From the NCBI RefSeq assembly GCF_001014975.1, contig NZ_BBXA01000034.1:153670-217669 (forward strand): 64,000 nt of DNA. The letters are read 5' to 3'. Positions 1 to 7,813 of this stretch are shown here, piece by piece. Within the stretch, counting starts at the first letter, position 1, and each line of letters begins with the position of its first letter. This DNA is from Novosphingobium sp. MD-1 (lineage in GTDB: Bacteria > Pseudomonadota > Alphaproteobacteria > Sphingomonadales > Sphingomonadaceae). The notes beneath the pieces were generated by a model that saw only the letters and a program-made list of their open reading frames with translations, was not told the origin of the DNA and searched no databases. Both the position numbers and the translations under genes were made by a program.

Positions 1-26
1 GCGAACGCGATGACGCCGCCCTCTGA
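1..26 (+). CDS. glnB: 3' end of probable glnB (PII nitrogen regulator), partial
   Basis: An open frame enters from the left edge and ends at a TGA at 24-26, giving the C-terminal residues ERDDAAL. PII proteins commonly end in a TGE/TGER-type tail followed by a short acidic stretch, and glnB directly precedes glnA in many alphaproteobacteria. Only eight codons are visible, so the call rests on this tail and on the position 150 bp before glnA. The following hairpin overlaps its stop codon. Confidence 0.5.
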
Positions 27-38
27 CAGGGCGGTTTT
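16..38 (+). terminator. Rho-independent terminator after the putative glnB
   Basis: Perfect 7-bp stem CCGCCCT (16-22) / AGGGCGG (28-34) with a 5-nt loop, followed directly by TTTT. The left arm overlaps the last codons of the upstream frame. Some read-through into glnA is possible, because no obvious strong promoter was found between here and glnA. Confidence 0.75.
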
Positions 39-179
39 CTGACAGGCTTGTCCGCCTGCCCGGCGCCACGGAGCCGGGCGGGCGGGCTCCCTCTTGGGAG
101 GCTGGCTCAGGGACCGTCAGCCTTCAAGAGACTATCACCCCGCATGCCCCGATGAGGGGGGCAAGAAGAAGGACCAGCG

Positions 180-1589
180 ATGGCAAGTGCAAAGGACATC
201 CTCGCCCGTATCAAGGACGAGGAAATCGAGTGGGTCGATCTCCGCTTCACCGATCCCAAGGGCAAGTGGCAGCACCTGACCATGGTTGCTTCCATCCTGG
301 GTGAAGACGAACTCGAAGACGGCCTGATGTTCGACGGTTCGTCGATCGAAGGCTGGAAGGCCATCAACGAATCCGACATGATCCTCAAGCCGGATCTCGA
401 CGCGGTCTACATCGATCCGTTCAGCGCGACGCCGATGATGATCCTGGTCTGCGACATCGTCGAACCCTCGACCGGCGAACTCTATGCCCGCGACCCGCGT
501 TCGACCGCGAAGCGCGCCGAAGCCTTCGTCAAGTCCTCGGGCATCGGCGATACCGTCTATGTCGGTCCGGAAGCCGAGTTCTTCGTGTTCGACGACGTGA
601 AGTTCTACGACGGCTACAACGGCAACGGCTTCTCGATCGACGACATCGAACTGCCGACCAATTCGAACAAGGATTACGAAGGCGGCAACCTGGCGCACCG
701 TCCGCGCGCCAAGGGCGGCTACTTCCCGGTCGCCCCGGTCGACAGCCTGGTCGATGTGCGTGGCGAAATGGTCTCGACCATGATCGAGATGGGCCTGCCC
801 TGCGACAAGCATCACCACGAAGTGGCCTCGGCGCAGCACGAACTGGGCCTGACCTTCGGCACGCTCGTGACCACCGCCGATCGCATGCAGGTCTACAAGT
901 ACGTGGTGCAGCAGGTCGCGCATGCCTATGGCAAGACCGCCACGTTCATGCCGAAGCCGATCAAGACCGACAACGGTTCGGGCATGCACACCCACATCTC
1001 GATCTGGGACGCGGGCAAGCCCCTGTTCGCCGGCAACGGCTATGCCGGCCTGTCGGACATGTGCCTGTACTTCATCGGCGGCGTGATCAAGCACGCCAAG
1101 GCGCTGAACGCCTTCACCAACCCGACCACCAACAGCTACAAGCGCCTGGTGCCGGGCTATGAAGCCCCCGTGCTGCTCGCCTATTCGGCGCGCAACCGTT
1201 CGGCTTCGTGCCGCATCCCCTATGGCGCCGGCGACAAGGCCAAGCGCGTGGAATTCCGCTTCCCCGACGCGATGGCCAACCCCTACCTGTGCTACGCCGC
1301 GCTGCTCATGGCCGGTCTCGACGGGATCAAGAACAAGATCCACCCGGGCGAAGCGATGGACAAGAACCTTTACGATCTGCCGCCGGAAGAACTCGCCGCC
1401 GTGCCGACCGTCTGCGGTTCGCTGCGCGAAGCGCTGGACGCGCTGAGCGCCGACCACGACTTCCTGATCCAGGGTGGCGTGTTCACCAAGGACCAGATCG
1501 AAGCCTACATCGAACTGAAGTGGCCGGAAGTGATGCGCTGGGAAACCACGCCGTCGGCCGTCGAGTTCGACATGTACTACAGCGCCTGA
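180..1589 (+). CDS. glnA: Type I glutamine synthetase
   Basis: Makes glutamine from glutamate, ammonia and ATP; the cytoplasmic dodecamer is the main entry point of ammonium assimilation. The 469-residue length fits GS-I. Visible signatures are the NGSGMHTHIS active-site block, the downstream metal/ATP-site region around KRVEFRFPDA, and NLYDLPPEE, whose Tyr398 is the position adenylylated by GlnE in the beta subtype. The start ATG is preceded by an AAGAAGGA ribosome site. It follows a probable glnB, the usual arrangement for coordinated nitrogen control, and is closed by a strong terminator. No clear sigma-54 (-24/-12) promoter was seen in the 150-bp leader. Confidence 0.98.
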   Translation: MASAKDILARIKDEEIEWVDLRFTDPKGKWQHLTMVASILGEDELEDGLMFDGSSIEGWKAINESDMILKPDLDAVYIDPFSATPMMILVCDIVEPSTGELYARDPRSTAKRAEAFVKSSGIGDTVYVGPEAEFFVFDDVKFYDGYNGNGFSIDDIELPTNSNKDYEGGNLAHRPRAKGGYFPVAPVDSLVDVRGEMVSTMIEMGLPCDKHHHEVASAQHELGLTFGTLVTTADRMQVYKYVVQQVAHAYGKTATFMPKPIKTDNGSGMHTHISIWDAGKPLFAGNGYAGLSDMCLYFIGGVIKHAKALNAFTNPTTNSYKRLVPGYEAPVLLAYSARNRSASCRIPYGAGDKAKRVEFRFPDAMANPYLCYAALLMAGLDGIKNKIHPGEAMDKNLYDLPPEELAAVPTVCGSLREALDALSADHDFLIQGGVFTKDQIEAYIELKWPEVMRWETTPSAVEFDMYYSA

Positions 1590-1622
1590 TCCACGCCGCC
1601 CGCAAGGGACACGATCACCAGG

Positions 1623-1653
1623 GGGCGTCCGGACTTCGGTCCGGGCGCCCTTT
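1623..1653 (+). terminator. Rho-independent terminator of glnA
   Basis: A 12-bp stem (1623-1634 with 1639-1650, one G-T wobble) closed by a TTCG tetraloop and followed by TTT. It lies 33 bp after the glnA stop codon and should end the glnA transcript. Confidence 0.85.
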
Positions 1654-1694
1654 GCTTTGGCGATTGTATCGCTTGCAAAGACGGAGCGCGGAAA

Positions 1695-1764
1695 GCCCAC
1701 TCCGCTGCGCCTAACGCCGCCTGCGGCGGCGCAAGTCTCGTTCCCCTCCCGCTGGCGGGAGGGG
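1695..1764 (+). repeat. Dispersed GC-rich palindromic repeat, copy 1 (composite)
   Basis: Contains the 22-bp palindrome CCCCTCCCGC-NN-GCGGGAGGGG at 1743-1764, preceded by a segment around GCCGCCTGCGGCGGCGCAAG that itself holds a small palindrome. The same composite occurs in reverse orientation at 6327-6397, and the 22-bp core recurs at 6291, 6327, 19015 and 19065. All copies lie between genes, as expected of a REP/BIME-like element. It fills most of the glnA to 1861 gap. Confidence 0.85.
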
Positions 1765-1860
1765 TTTGGGGTGGGAAACTCCACGAGGCAGACTGGAAGG
1801 GTGCACGCCGCCCACCCCGTGTCACTGGCCTGCGCCGGCCATAACGCCTATCGGTGGGCG

Positions 1861-2292
1861 ATGGCCCGCCAGTATGATTTCCGCCCTGCCCGCGCCCTGC
1901 GCATCCACTGCCCCGTGGCGGAGCCGGTCCTGGCGCGCCTGCTCGCGGGCGATCACCAAGCGCTGGAGGACGACCCGGCGCTGGCGGCCATGCTCGCGAT
2001 CGTGCGGGGCGATAATCCACTGGGCGATTTCGGTCTCTATCGCGGCGTCATGGAGCTCGCGCCCGGCTGGGAGCTGTTCACGCCGACGGCCACTGCCCGC
2101 CCCACGGCCGGCGCCGCCGATGAAAACGCGGTGTCATCCACCGTGATCCTGACCGTCCACCTGCCGCACGATGCGCCGCAGGACCGGATCGATGCCGCGA
2201 TCGGCGCGATCCTGCGCGCCCATCCCTGGGAAGTGCCGGTGATCGAGCTGACCGAAACCCGGCTGGTAACGCGCGCGCCGGAAGCGGGCTGA
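1861..2292 (+). CDS. Small conserved-looking protein with Nif3/CutA-like C-terminal segment
   Basis: A 143-residue soluble protein without signal peptide or membrane segment. Its C-terminal part (TVHLPHDAPQDRIDAAIG... then AHPWEVPVIEL) resembles the alpha/beta segment of Nif3/YbgI and CutA-like proteins, in which a helix is followed by an AHPYEEPxxDL-type strand. This is a weak motif-level similarity; no catalytic residues can be assigned. The ATG at 1861 is chosen because the upstream extension runs into repeat DNA. It converges with the GGDEF-EAL gene with only 10 bp between stops. Function unknown. Confidence 0.7.
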   Translation: MARQYDFRPARALRIHCPVAEPVLARLLAGDHQALEDDPALAAMLAIVRGDNPLGDFGLYRGVMELAPGWELFTPTATARPTAGAADENAVSSTVILTVHLPHDAPQDRIDAAIGAILRAHPWEVPVIELTETRLVTRAPEAG

Positions 2293-2302
2293 AAGCGGGT
2301 GC

Positions 2303-4597
2303 TTACCCGACGAGCCGCCGCGTAGCGCTCTCCTGGGCGTCGCGGGTCAACAGCGCGAACGCCTCCTGCGGCGCGAGCGCGGCCCAGAACAGGTGCCCCT
2401 GCACCAGCTCGCAGCCGGCCGCCTGGACGAGCTGGCGCTGGACATCGGTTTCGACGCCTTCGGCCACGACCTTCATCCGCAAGGTATGGCCGAGCGAGAC
2501 GATCGCGCAGAGGATCGAGTGGGCGTCGACATCGCCTTCGACATTCTGCACGAACGACCGGTCGATCTTGATCCGGTCGAACTGGAACGAACGCAGGTAG
2601 CTGAGGCTCGAATAGCCGATGCCGAAATCGTCGAGCGCGATGCGGAAGCCCATGCCGTTGAGTTCGCGCAGCACCGAGAAAACGTGCTCGCTGCGATCCA
2701 GCATCACGCCTTCGGTGACTTCCAGCACCACCCGGCGCGGGTCCATGCCGGTTTCGGCCAGGATGGTGCGCAGCGTGACGAGGAAATCGCTGGCCATGAT
2801 CTGCAAGGGCGAGAGGTTGACCGAGATGTCGCACGGCCAGGCGTGGCATTCGTTGAACACCCGCCGCAGCACCCAGTTGCCCAGCGGGATCATCAGGCCC
2901 GCCTGTTCCGCCACGGGCACGAACAGGCCCGGCCGGATTTCCCCGCGATCGGGATGGTACCAACGCAGCAGCGCCTCGAAGCCGTGGATGCCGCCATCGG
3001 GCAGCCCGATGATAGGCTGAAACGCCACCGACAGTTCGTCGCGCGCGATGGCGCGGCGCAGTTCCATTTCCATTTCACGCCGCAGTTTCAGGCTGGCGTC
3101 CATATCGCGAGTGAAGCGGCGGTAGCGCGCGCGGCCGCGCTGCTTGGCGCGATAGAGCGCGATATCGGCGCGGCGCAGCAGTTCGCCCGGATCCTCGCTC
3201 TGCTCCGGCCCCCAGCTGATCCCGCACGAGCAGGTGACTTCCAGCGTGTTGCCGGAAATCAGGAAGGGTTCGCGCATCAGATCCATGATCTGCGTGCCCA
3301 GCTCGTCGGCCGTAGCGCGTCCGCCGGGCGATCGGCGCATCAGCACGAATTCGTCGCCGCCGAAGCGCGACAGGAAGTCGGTGGACGGCAAGGCCCGGCG
3401 CAGGCGCATGGCCACCTGCCGCACCAGTTCGTCGCCGACGTGATGCCCCAGCGTATCGTTGACGACCTTGAAGCTGTCGATGTCGAGATAGGCGACGAAC
3501 ACGTCGCCCAGGCGCTGATCGTTGATGCAGGCCGAAAGCTCCTGCCGCAGTCGCTGCATGTAATGCACGCGGTTGGGCAGGCCCGACATCGCGTCGTGCA
3601 TCGCGTTGTGCTGGGCTTGCGCTTCGCTCGCCACCAGTTCGCGCGTGGTGCGCATGTGACGGCGCACGATCATCACGCCACCGAGCAGCACCCCCACGAA
3701 GAACAGGATAAAGGCCGAAAGCAGGGGCGCGGTCCGCCGGATGATCGCTTCGCCGGGGCGGCGCGCCGCCCAATCGAGCCAGCCGATGGTCTGGCCGCTG
3801 GGATCGGCGATCGGCGTGCCGTTGCGCGCCTGGTCCGCGGACGGCGGACCATCGCTCACCCGCATATCGTCGAGCAGCACCGCGCGGCTGAGTTCCTGCA
3901 GCAGGGTTTCGTCCATGGTCCGGACGAGCAGCACGTAGTTGGGAGCGCGCTGCAACAGGTCAACGTGCGAATCGGGTATGATCGCGGCGACGGTCATGAT
4001 CGCCAGCCGCCCCTGGTAACGGGAAAATTCGTAAAGTCCGCGCTCCATCGGGTAGCCGCGCCGGTCGACCGGCCACTTGCCGTCTTCGAGCGTGATCCAC
4101 TGCGCGATGTCTCCATCGTCCCGGCTTTCGCCGCGCGTGCGCGCGATCAGGCGGGCAACACGCGTTTGCAGGCCGGCGTAGCGGTCGGCGGGCGCATCCT
4201 CGCCCCGCTCCCACCCGCGCACCAGCGAACCATCGGCACGCACCAGAAAAACGTGATCGGCGCGCTGGCTGCCCCAGAAGAAGTACCCGAGGTAGGTCCG
4301 CGTCCAGACCGGATCGTCGCCGAGCACCGCATGGCGCATGGCGTCATCCCAGGTCTGCTGCAGCTTCTGCGCCGCGAGTATCCGTTTGGCCGAGCTGTCG
4401 AGATAGTGCGCGACTCGGACGCGTTCGTCGCTCTGCGCCAGTTCGTCGGCGATGCGAGTCGAGTTGCTGAACGAGGCCACCAAGGCGACCGACAACGCCA
4501 CCAGCGCGAGGAAAGTGGCCACGACAATCCAACTGGAGCGCAACACGCCCGCCGTGCGCCGCAGCGCCGTTGCCCGTGACAGATACCCAATCGCCAT
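2303..4597 (-). CDS. Membrane-bound GGDEF-EAL cyclic-di-GMP protein
   Basis: A 764-residue bifunctional-type protein for making and breaking cyclic di-GMP. In order: an N-terminal membrane segment (about residues 20-42), a periplasmic sensor region of about 220 residues that looks like a CHASE4-type domain, a second membrane segment near 290-315, a GGDEF domain with the intact active loop RFGGDEF near residue 412, and an EAL domain with intact EALLRW near 541 and DDFGIGYSS near 652. Because both catalytic signatures are intact, activity could go either way; the periplasmic ligand cannot be told. It is a single gene facing the aldehyde dehydrogenase gene with a 165-bp shared upstream region. 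Confidence 0.93.
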   Translation of the reverse strand: MAIGYLSRATALRRTAGVLRSSWIVVATFLALVALSVALVASFSNSTRIADELAQSDERVRVAHYLDSSAKRILAAQKLQQTWDDAMRHAVLGDDPVWTRTYLGYFFWGSQRADHVFLVRADGSLVRGWERGEDAPADRYAGLQTRVARLIARTRGESRDDGDIAQWITLEDGKWPVDRRGYPMERGLYEFSRYQGRLAIMTVAAIIPDSHVDLLQRAPNYVLLVRTMDETLLQELSRAVLLDDMRVSDGPPSADQARNGTPIADPSGQTIGWLDWAARRPGEAIIRRTAPLLSAFILFFVGVLLGGVMIVRRHMRTTRELVASEAQAQHNAMHDAMSGLPNRVHYMQRLRQELSACINDQRLGDVFVAYLDIDSFKVVNDTLGHHVGDELVRQVAMRLRRALPSTDFLSRFGGDEFVLMRRSPGGRATADELGTQIMDLMREPFLISGNTLEVTCSCGISWGPEQSEDPGELLRRADIALYRAKQRGRARYRRFTRDMDASLKLRREMEMELRRAIARDELSVAFQPIIGLPDGGIHGFEALLRWYHPDRGEIRPGLFVPVAEQAGLMIPLGNWVLRRVFNECHAWPCDISVNLSPLQIMASDFLVTLRTILAETGMDPRRVVLEVTEGVMLDRSEHVFSVLRELNGMGFRIALDDFGIGYSSLSYLRSFQFDRIKIDRSFVQNVEGDVDAHSILCAIVSLGHTLRMKVVAEGVETDVQRQLVQAAGCELVQGHLFWAALAPQEAFALLTRDAQESATRRLVG

Positions 4598-4762
4598 GCA
4601 TCGGGACGGTAGAGGCCCTATCCGAACAAATGGTTAGCGCGGCACTATCCATCGCCAACGATTTTGCACGTCCGGACGGTTGCAATCGGCTACTCAAACT
4701 TGCAAATCTGCGATGGCCTTCCTAATTGTTCGTAAGACTAACTTTTTCAGCGGGAGTAAGAT

Positions 4763-6190
4763 ATGCGCGAAAGGCTTCAGCACTATATCGACGGCAAATG
4801 GGTCGACAGCGAGGGCGGCCGTCGCCACGAGGTCATCAATCCCGCCACCGAGGAACCCTGCGCGGTCGTGACGCTGGGCAGCCAAGCCGATGTCGACAAG
4901 GCCGTTGCCGCCGCCAAGCGCGCCTTCGCCACGTTCAGCAAGACGACGGTGGCCGAGCGCAAGGCGCTGCTGGAGCGCATCATCGCCGAATACAAGAAGC
5001 GCATCCCCGATTTCGCCGCCGCGATCAGCGAGGAAATGGGCGCACCCGTCAGCTTCGCCGGCACGGCGCAGGTTGGCGCGGGCATCGGCTACATGCTGGG
5101 CACGCTGGAAGCGCTGGACGGCTTCGAATGGGAAGAAGCGATTCCCGGCACGCCCAACGCGCGCATGGTTCACGAACCCGTCGGCGTGGTCGCGGCGATC
5201 ACGCCGTGGAACTGGCCGCTCAACCAGATCTGCGCCAAGATCGCGCCGTGCATCGCGGCGGGCAACACCGTGGTGCTCAAGCCTTCGGAAGAATGCCCGA
5301 CCAACGCGGCGATCTTCGCCGAAGTGCTGGACGCGGCCGGCGTTCCGGCAGGCGTGTTCAACCTCGTGCAGGGTGATGGCCCCGGCGTGGGCGTGGCGCT
5401 GACCGTGCATCCCGACGTGGACATGGTGAGCTTCACCGGTTCGACCCGCGCGGGCATCCAGATTGCCAAGAATGCGGCCGAAACCGTCAAGCGCGTGCAT
5501 CAGGAACTGGGCGGCAAGGCGCCGAACCTCGTGCTCGAAGACGCCGATTTCGCCACCCACCTGCCGCCGACGCTGCAGGGCGTGGTTGCCAACACCGGCC
5601 AGAGCTGCATCGCGCCGACCCGCCTGCTTGTCCCCGCGGCGCGCAAGGCCGAAGCCGAGGCGTTCGTGAAGAACTACTTCGCGGCCGTGAAGGTCGGCAG
5701 CCCGGCTGACGAAGGCGCGCATATCGGCCCCGTGGTCAACAAGGCGCAGTGGAGCAAGGTGCAGAGCCTGATCGACGCCTCGATCTCCGAAGGCGCGAAC
5801 CTGCTGGAAGGCGGCCCCGGCCTGCCGGACAACGTCAACCGCGGCTATTTCATCCGCCCGACGGTGTTTTCCGACGTGACGCCGGACATGACCATCTTCA
5901 AGGAGGAAACCTTCGGCCCGGTGGCGACGATCACCACCTATACCGACCTCGATGAGGCGATCGATCTGGCCAACAAGACCAGCTACGGCCTGTCTGCCAC
6001 CGTCAGCGGCACGCCGGAATCGGCCGCCGACGTGGTCGGCCAGCTGCGCGCGGGCCTGGTCACGGTGAACGGCTGGGCCGGCGTGAAGGGCGGCGCGTTC
6101 GGTGGCTACAAGCAGTCGGGCAACGGCCGCGAGGGCGGCAAGTACGGCCTCAAGGACTTCATGGAAGTGAAGACGATCGCCCAGTTCTGA
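4763..6190 (+). CDS. NAD(P)-dependent aldehyde dehydrogenase
   Basis: A 475-residue aldehyde dehydrogenase oxidising an aldehyde to its acid in the cytoplasm. The catalytic cysteine is in NTGQSC (Cys282) and the general-base glutamate in ELGGKAPN (Glu248); the TPWNWPLN and SFTGST nucleotide-site segments are present. The start is supported by GGGAG (4753-4757) just upstream. It is monocistronic, ending in a strong terminator. The substrate cannot be read from sequence; overall it resembles broad-specificity members often annotated as AldA-like. Three TTGCA motifs (4664, 4680, 4700) lie in its upstream region and may be a regulator site, but this is weak. Confidence 0.93.
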   Translation: MRERLQHYIDGKWVDSEGGRRHEVINPATEEPCAVVTLGSQADVDKAVAAAKRAFATFSKTTVAERKALLERIIAEYKKRIPDFAAAISEEMGAPVSFAGTAQVGAGIGYMLGTLEALDGFEWEEAIPGTPNARMVHEPVGVVAAITPWNWPLNQICAKIAPCIAAGNTVVLKPSEECPTNAAIFAEVLDAAGVPAGVFNLVQGDGPGVGVALTVHPDVDMVSFTGSTRAGIQIAKNAAETVKRVHQELGGKAPNLVLEDADFATHLPPTLQGVVANTGQSCIAPTRLLVPAARKAEAEAFVKNYFAAVKVGSPADEGAHIGPVVNKAQWSKVQSLIDASISEGANLLEGGPGLPDNVNRGYFIRPTVFSDVTPDMTIFKEETFGPVATITTYTDLDEAIDLANKTSYGLSATVSGTPESAADVVGQLRAGLVTVNGWAGVKGGAFGGYKQSGNGREGGKYGLKDFMEVKTIAQF

Positions 6191-6227
6191 TTTCCAGATT
6201 CTGATTTCCGGTACGCCGGAACGAAAG

Positions 6228-6260
6228 GGCCGGTGCTTCCGCAGGGAAGCGCCGGCCTTT
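6228..6260 (+). terminator. Rho-independent terminator after the aldehyde dehydrogenase gene
   Basis: A 13-bp stem (6228-6240 with 6245-6257, one G-T wobble) and a 4-nt loop, followed by TTT. It lies 37 bp after the stop codon. Confidence 0.85.
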
Positions 6261-6290
6261 GCCGTTCGGGTTTGGAGGAACCCACCCCCA

Positions 6291-6397
6291 CCCCTCCCGC
6301 AAGCGGGAGGGGAGAATTCGGGATATCCCCTCCCGCTTGCGGGAGGGGCAGCGAGACTTGCGCCGCCGCAGGCGGTGTTAGTCGCAGCGGGGTGGGC
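6291..6397. repeat. Dispersed palindromic repeat, copies 2 and 3
   Basis: Two copies of the 22-bp palindrome CCCCTCCCGC-NN-GCGGGAGGGG lie at 6291-6312 (centre AA) and 6327-6348 (centre TT), 14 bp apart. The second is followed by a segment at 6349-6397 that is the reverse complement of 1695-1740 with a few mismatches. The pair sits between the converging aldehyde dehydrogenase and glycosyltransferase genes, a typical BIME-like position. Confidence 0.85.
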
Positions 6398-6415
6398 AGC
6401 ACCCCATCGCCCGGA

Positions 6416-7750
6416 TCAGCCGGCCTGCCGCCAGCGGCGGGCACCCTCCGCCGCCTCAAGCGCGCGGGCGCGGCCGTTCATCGCGCCGGTAATGCCGGCG
6501 ATCGCGCTGTTGAGCGCGCGGGCGGCATAGCGGCGCGCACGTTGCGCCAGCGCCTGTTCGCGGGTGGCGGCGGCGTCCATCGCGCGGGGATAGATTTCGC
6601 CCAGCAGGCGGTCGAACGTGGCTTTCCAGCTGAACCGGTCGATCACATGCGCCCGCGCGGCGGCGCGCATCGCGGCGTAATCGCCCTGCCAGACCTCCAT
6701 CACCAGCCGCGCCATCGCGTCCACGTCATCCACCGGCGCCAGCCGCCCCAGCGCGGGCGTGACCCGTTCCAGCATCGCGCCCGAGGCGACGCCGACCACC
6801 GGCAACCCGCTCGCCTGCGCTTCCAGCACCGAAATGCCGAACGTCTCGTCCGCCATGGCGGAGACATAGATGTCGGCCGATGCCAGCAGCCGCGCCAGTT
6901 CGGCACGATCGCCGACGAAGCCATGGAACGCCACGGGCAGCCCGCGCGCTTCCTCCACCATCCGGTCGCGCAGCTTGCCATCGCCGATCAGCAGCAGCGC
7001 TGCCCCGCAATCGGCCGGCAGCGCGCGGAACATCGCCAGCAGCCGGTCGGCGCGTTTTTCGTTGTCCAGCCGCCCGGCATAAACCAGCAGCGGCCCCTGC
7101 CCTTCCAGACCCAGCCGCGCGCGCAATCCGGGATCGCGGCGATCGGGGTGGAACACCGCCGGATCGACTCCAAGCGCCAGTTCGTCCACGTGCTCGACGC
7201 CATAGGACGTCAGCATCGCGCGCATGTCCTGCCCCAGCGTATAGACCCGGTCGAATTCACGATAGGTCGCTTCGGCATAGCCGGCGCTGACCTTGCGCAG
7301 TCCGCGCGCGACGAAATCGCCGAACAGTTCCGAACTGACGCGATAGACGTGGGCATTGGGAAAATCGGTGTGATAGCCGGCGACCAGGGTGGTGCGCGGG
7401 AACGCGCGGCGGTGATCGATCGCGGTCCAGGGCAGCACCCAGGGGCACAGCGATTCGATCACATCGGGCTGGTAGCGCGCCAGCACCGCGCGCACCGCCG
7501 CCGTGCGCAGGATGAAGCGGTAATTGGGGCTGCCCCGCACCGGATCGGCGCCGATCTCCACCCAGATATGGCGGCCGTTCTCCACCACCCGGTCCTCGGC
7601 GCCCGGCACGATCTGCAGCAGCCGGTGCCCGGTATGCTCCAGCACGTGGGCGCGCTTTTCGCGCAGGTACGTGCCGATGCCGCCGCCGCCCTGGGGGGCA
7701 TAGCTTTGCGTGAGGTCACAGATCAGGAGTTCGTTGCCGGCGATGGTCAC
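6416..7750 (-). CDS. GT4-family glycosyltransferase
   Basis: A 444-residue retaining glycosyltransferase of the GT-B fold. The N-terminal half carries a glycine-rich loop (GGGGIGTY), and the C-terminal half holds the family EX7E motif in ETFGISVLEAQASGLPVVG, which binds the nucleotide-sugar donor. The start is taken as GTG at 7750, because an AAGGGA ribosome site precedes it at good spacing; a TTG four codons upstream also exists. It lies 51-63 bp after tamB on the same strand and may be cotranscribed with the tam genes, which suggests an envelope role. The acceptor and sugar cannot be predicted; the overall look is of the alpha-mannosyltransferase (PimB-like) group. Confidence 0.88.
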   Translation of the reverse strand: MTIAGNELLICDLTQSYAPQGGGGIGTYLREKRAHVLEHTGHRLLQIVPGAEDRVVENGRHIWVEIGADPVRGSPNYRFILRTAAVRAVLARYQPDVIESLCPWVLPWTAIDHRRAFPRTTLVAGYHTDFPNAHVYRVSSELFGDFVARGLRKVSAGYAEATYREFDRVYTLGQDMRAMLTSYGVEHVDELALGVDPAVFHPDRRDPGLRARLGLEGQGPLLVYAGRLDNEKRADRLLAMFRALPADCGAALLLIGDGKLRDRMVEEARGLPVAFHGFVGDRAELARLLASADIYVSAMADETFGISVLEAQASGLPVVGVASGAMLERVTPALGRLAPVDDVDAMARLVMEVWQGDYAAMRAAARAHVIDRFSWKATFDRLLGEIYPRAMDAAATREQALAQRARRYAARALNSAIAGITGAMNGRARALEAAEGARRWRQAG

Positions 7751-7813
7751 GGATCCCTTCAATCGATCCGTTATGACTCTTTCGCGACCGCGGGCAAAAT
7801 TCCTTGAACGGCG